Assembly: GCF_001297125.1 (NCBI RefSeq)
Contig: NZ_LHPC01000054.1
Location: 62,001 to 126,000, forward strand
Source: Pseudomonas sp. RIT-PI-q
GTDB taxonomy: Bacteria; Pseudomonadota; Gammaproteobacteria; Pseudomonadales; Pseudomonadaceae
Direction: 5' to 3'
DNA: 64,000 nucleotides
The notes under the pieces were generated by a model. The model searched no databases. It worked only from the letters and a program-made list of their open reading frames with translations, and was not told where the DNA came from. Both the position numbers and the translations under genes were made by a program. Of the stretch, positions 63,258 to 64,000 are shown in pieces. Position 1 is the first letter of the stretch. Each line of letters opens with the position of its first letter.

Positions 63258-64000
63258 ATGAGCCTGACTCCCGTTCGATTGCACAGCTGGTTGCGCCTGC
63301 AGCGCGAGGGTGTGTCTCTGGCCGCCCGGGCCGATGCGTTGTGCCGTGCGTTGCAGGATTGTCCCGAGGTGCGCCGGGCGGTTTATCTGAGCTGGCAACC
63401 CCATGCCGGGATTTACAGCCACGAGGGCGCCGCGCTGCATTTTCCACCGGGCCTGGGCGACCCGGCACTGGCCAGCGATCAGCTGCTGTTCGATCGGCTG
63501 GTGGAGGACGGGCGGCTGGACCTGGCTCAGGTACGGCAACTCGATTGCTGGTTGTCCGGCCGCTTGCGCCGGGCCGCCATCAGCCATGGTCAGGTGTTCG
63601 ATCTGGCCTTGCAGCCAGGGCATGCGGGATTGCTGCTGGTGGAAGTCTGCGAGGGCGTGAGCCTTGACTGGCTGGGCTGGGTGCAGGATTTGCTGACCAC
63701 GTTGCTCAGCAGCGTCAATGGCATGCTGCGCGGTTCGCCGCTGTTGGGCCACGATCCGCAACCGAGTCTGTTGCTCGACGCCCAAGGCCGACCGGTGGAA
63801 TTCAATGCGGCGCTGTTGGCGCTGCTCGCGGAAAAACCGCTGAACGATGTGCTGGGCTTTTTGCCGGTCAATCATCGGGTGCTGGTACGCGCCTGCCTCG
63901 ACCAGCAACGTGCCATCGAAGGCGTCGAGGCGCAGTTCGAAGCGCAGATTCTGATCTGGACGTTTATCCCCGATCCGCAGGACAACCGAGTGCTCGCCCG
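63258..64000 (+). CDS. Sensor-type protein with PAS-like domain (3' end beyond window)
   Basis: The plus strand is open from ATG 63258 to the window edge (247 codons). The first 150 aa (MSLTPVRLHSWLRLQREGVS ... QVFDLALQPGHAGLLLVEVC) match nothing I know; the next part, SLLLDAQGRPVEFNAALLAL, is the opening of a PAS domain. It is likely the N-terminus of a histidine kinase or a regulator. It is divergent from the acyl-CoA synthetase gene, whose regulator it could be. Confidence 0.7.
   Translation, partial: MSLTPVRLHSWLRLQREGVSLAARADALCRALQDCPEVRRAVYLSWQPHAGIYSHEGAALHFPPGLGDPALASDQLLFDRLVEDGRLDLAQVRQLDCWLSGRLRRAAISHGQVFDLALQPGHAGLLLVEVCEGVSLDWLGWVQDLLTTLLSSVNGMLRGSPLLGHDPQPSLLLDAQGRPVEFNAALLALLAEKPLNDVLGFLPVNHRVLVRACLDQQRAIEGVEAQFEAQILIWTFIPDPQDNRVLA

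Noticed and set aside
63188..63667. 159-aa plus-strand frame near the right edge
   Set aside because: It overlaps in another frame the longer open frame from 63258, which runs to the edge and has PAS-like sequence.

Overview
The window is about 64 kb of a GC-rich genome that fits the Pseudomonas fluorescens group. The reasons are a GacA/Rsm-type leader on an aprX-like alkaline protease, an aprX-inh-aprDEF-lipase locus, OprD-type porins, DUF1652, and dense Pseudomonas REP repeats of several families with a resident REP-associated tyrosine transposase (RAYT). The species assignment is inference. No prophage, CRISPR array or rRNA was seen; there is one tRNA gene (selC).

Layout, left to right: a truncated pirin gene (1-312) and an SF1 helicase; an AraC-type regulator followed by an FAD amine oxidoreductase, a cupin and a polyamine-type periplasmic binding protein (3.7-7.5 kb); a RAYT gene with a six-unit REP array (7.6-9.0 kb); the exoprotein block aprX-inh-aprD-aprE-aprF-tliA (9.3-17.8 kb), in which the type I secretion machine is encoded between its protease and lipase cargoes; a FAN1-like nuclease translationally coupled to a PD-(D/E)XK-XPD-like helicase (18.5-22.4 kb); an orphan zeta-toxin-like kinase and a PAS-PAS hybrid histidine kinase (22.5-25.5 kb); then small membrane, stress and redox genes (hemerythrin, zinc alcohol dehydrogenase, Na+/H+ antiporter, Yip1-type membrane protein, SDR, PatB-type C-S lyase) separated by REP elements.

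34.3-43.6 kb is a compact selenoprotein module: fdnG (with an in-frame UGA selenocysteine codon and a SECIS hairpin), fdnH, fdnI, fdhE, selA, selB and the selenocysteine tRNA gene selC. It encodes the enzyme and almost everything needed to insert its selenocysteine; only selD is not in the window.

46.0-55.4 kb is a short-chain polyhydroxyalkanoate (PHB) locus: phbB-phbA-phbC on the minus strand, a divergent AraC-type regulator (phbR-like), a large DUF3141 protein with a PHA-synthase-like Cys-Asp-His arrangement and a repetitive Lys/Pro tail, a phasin and the PhaR repressor. Matching TTGC-N3-GCAA sites lie at the phbB, DUF3141 and phasin starts and suggest local control by PhaR. A strong intrinsic-terminator-like hairpin lies between phbA and phbC.

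The right end carries an OprD porin, an acyl-CoA dehydrogenase, an ActP-type symporter with its DUF485 partner, an acyl-CoA synthetase, and the start of a divergent PAS-like protein cut by the window edge.
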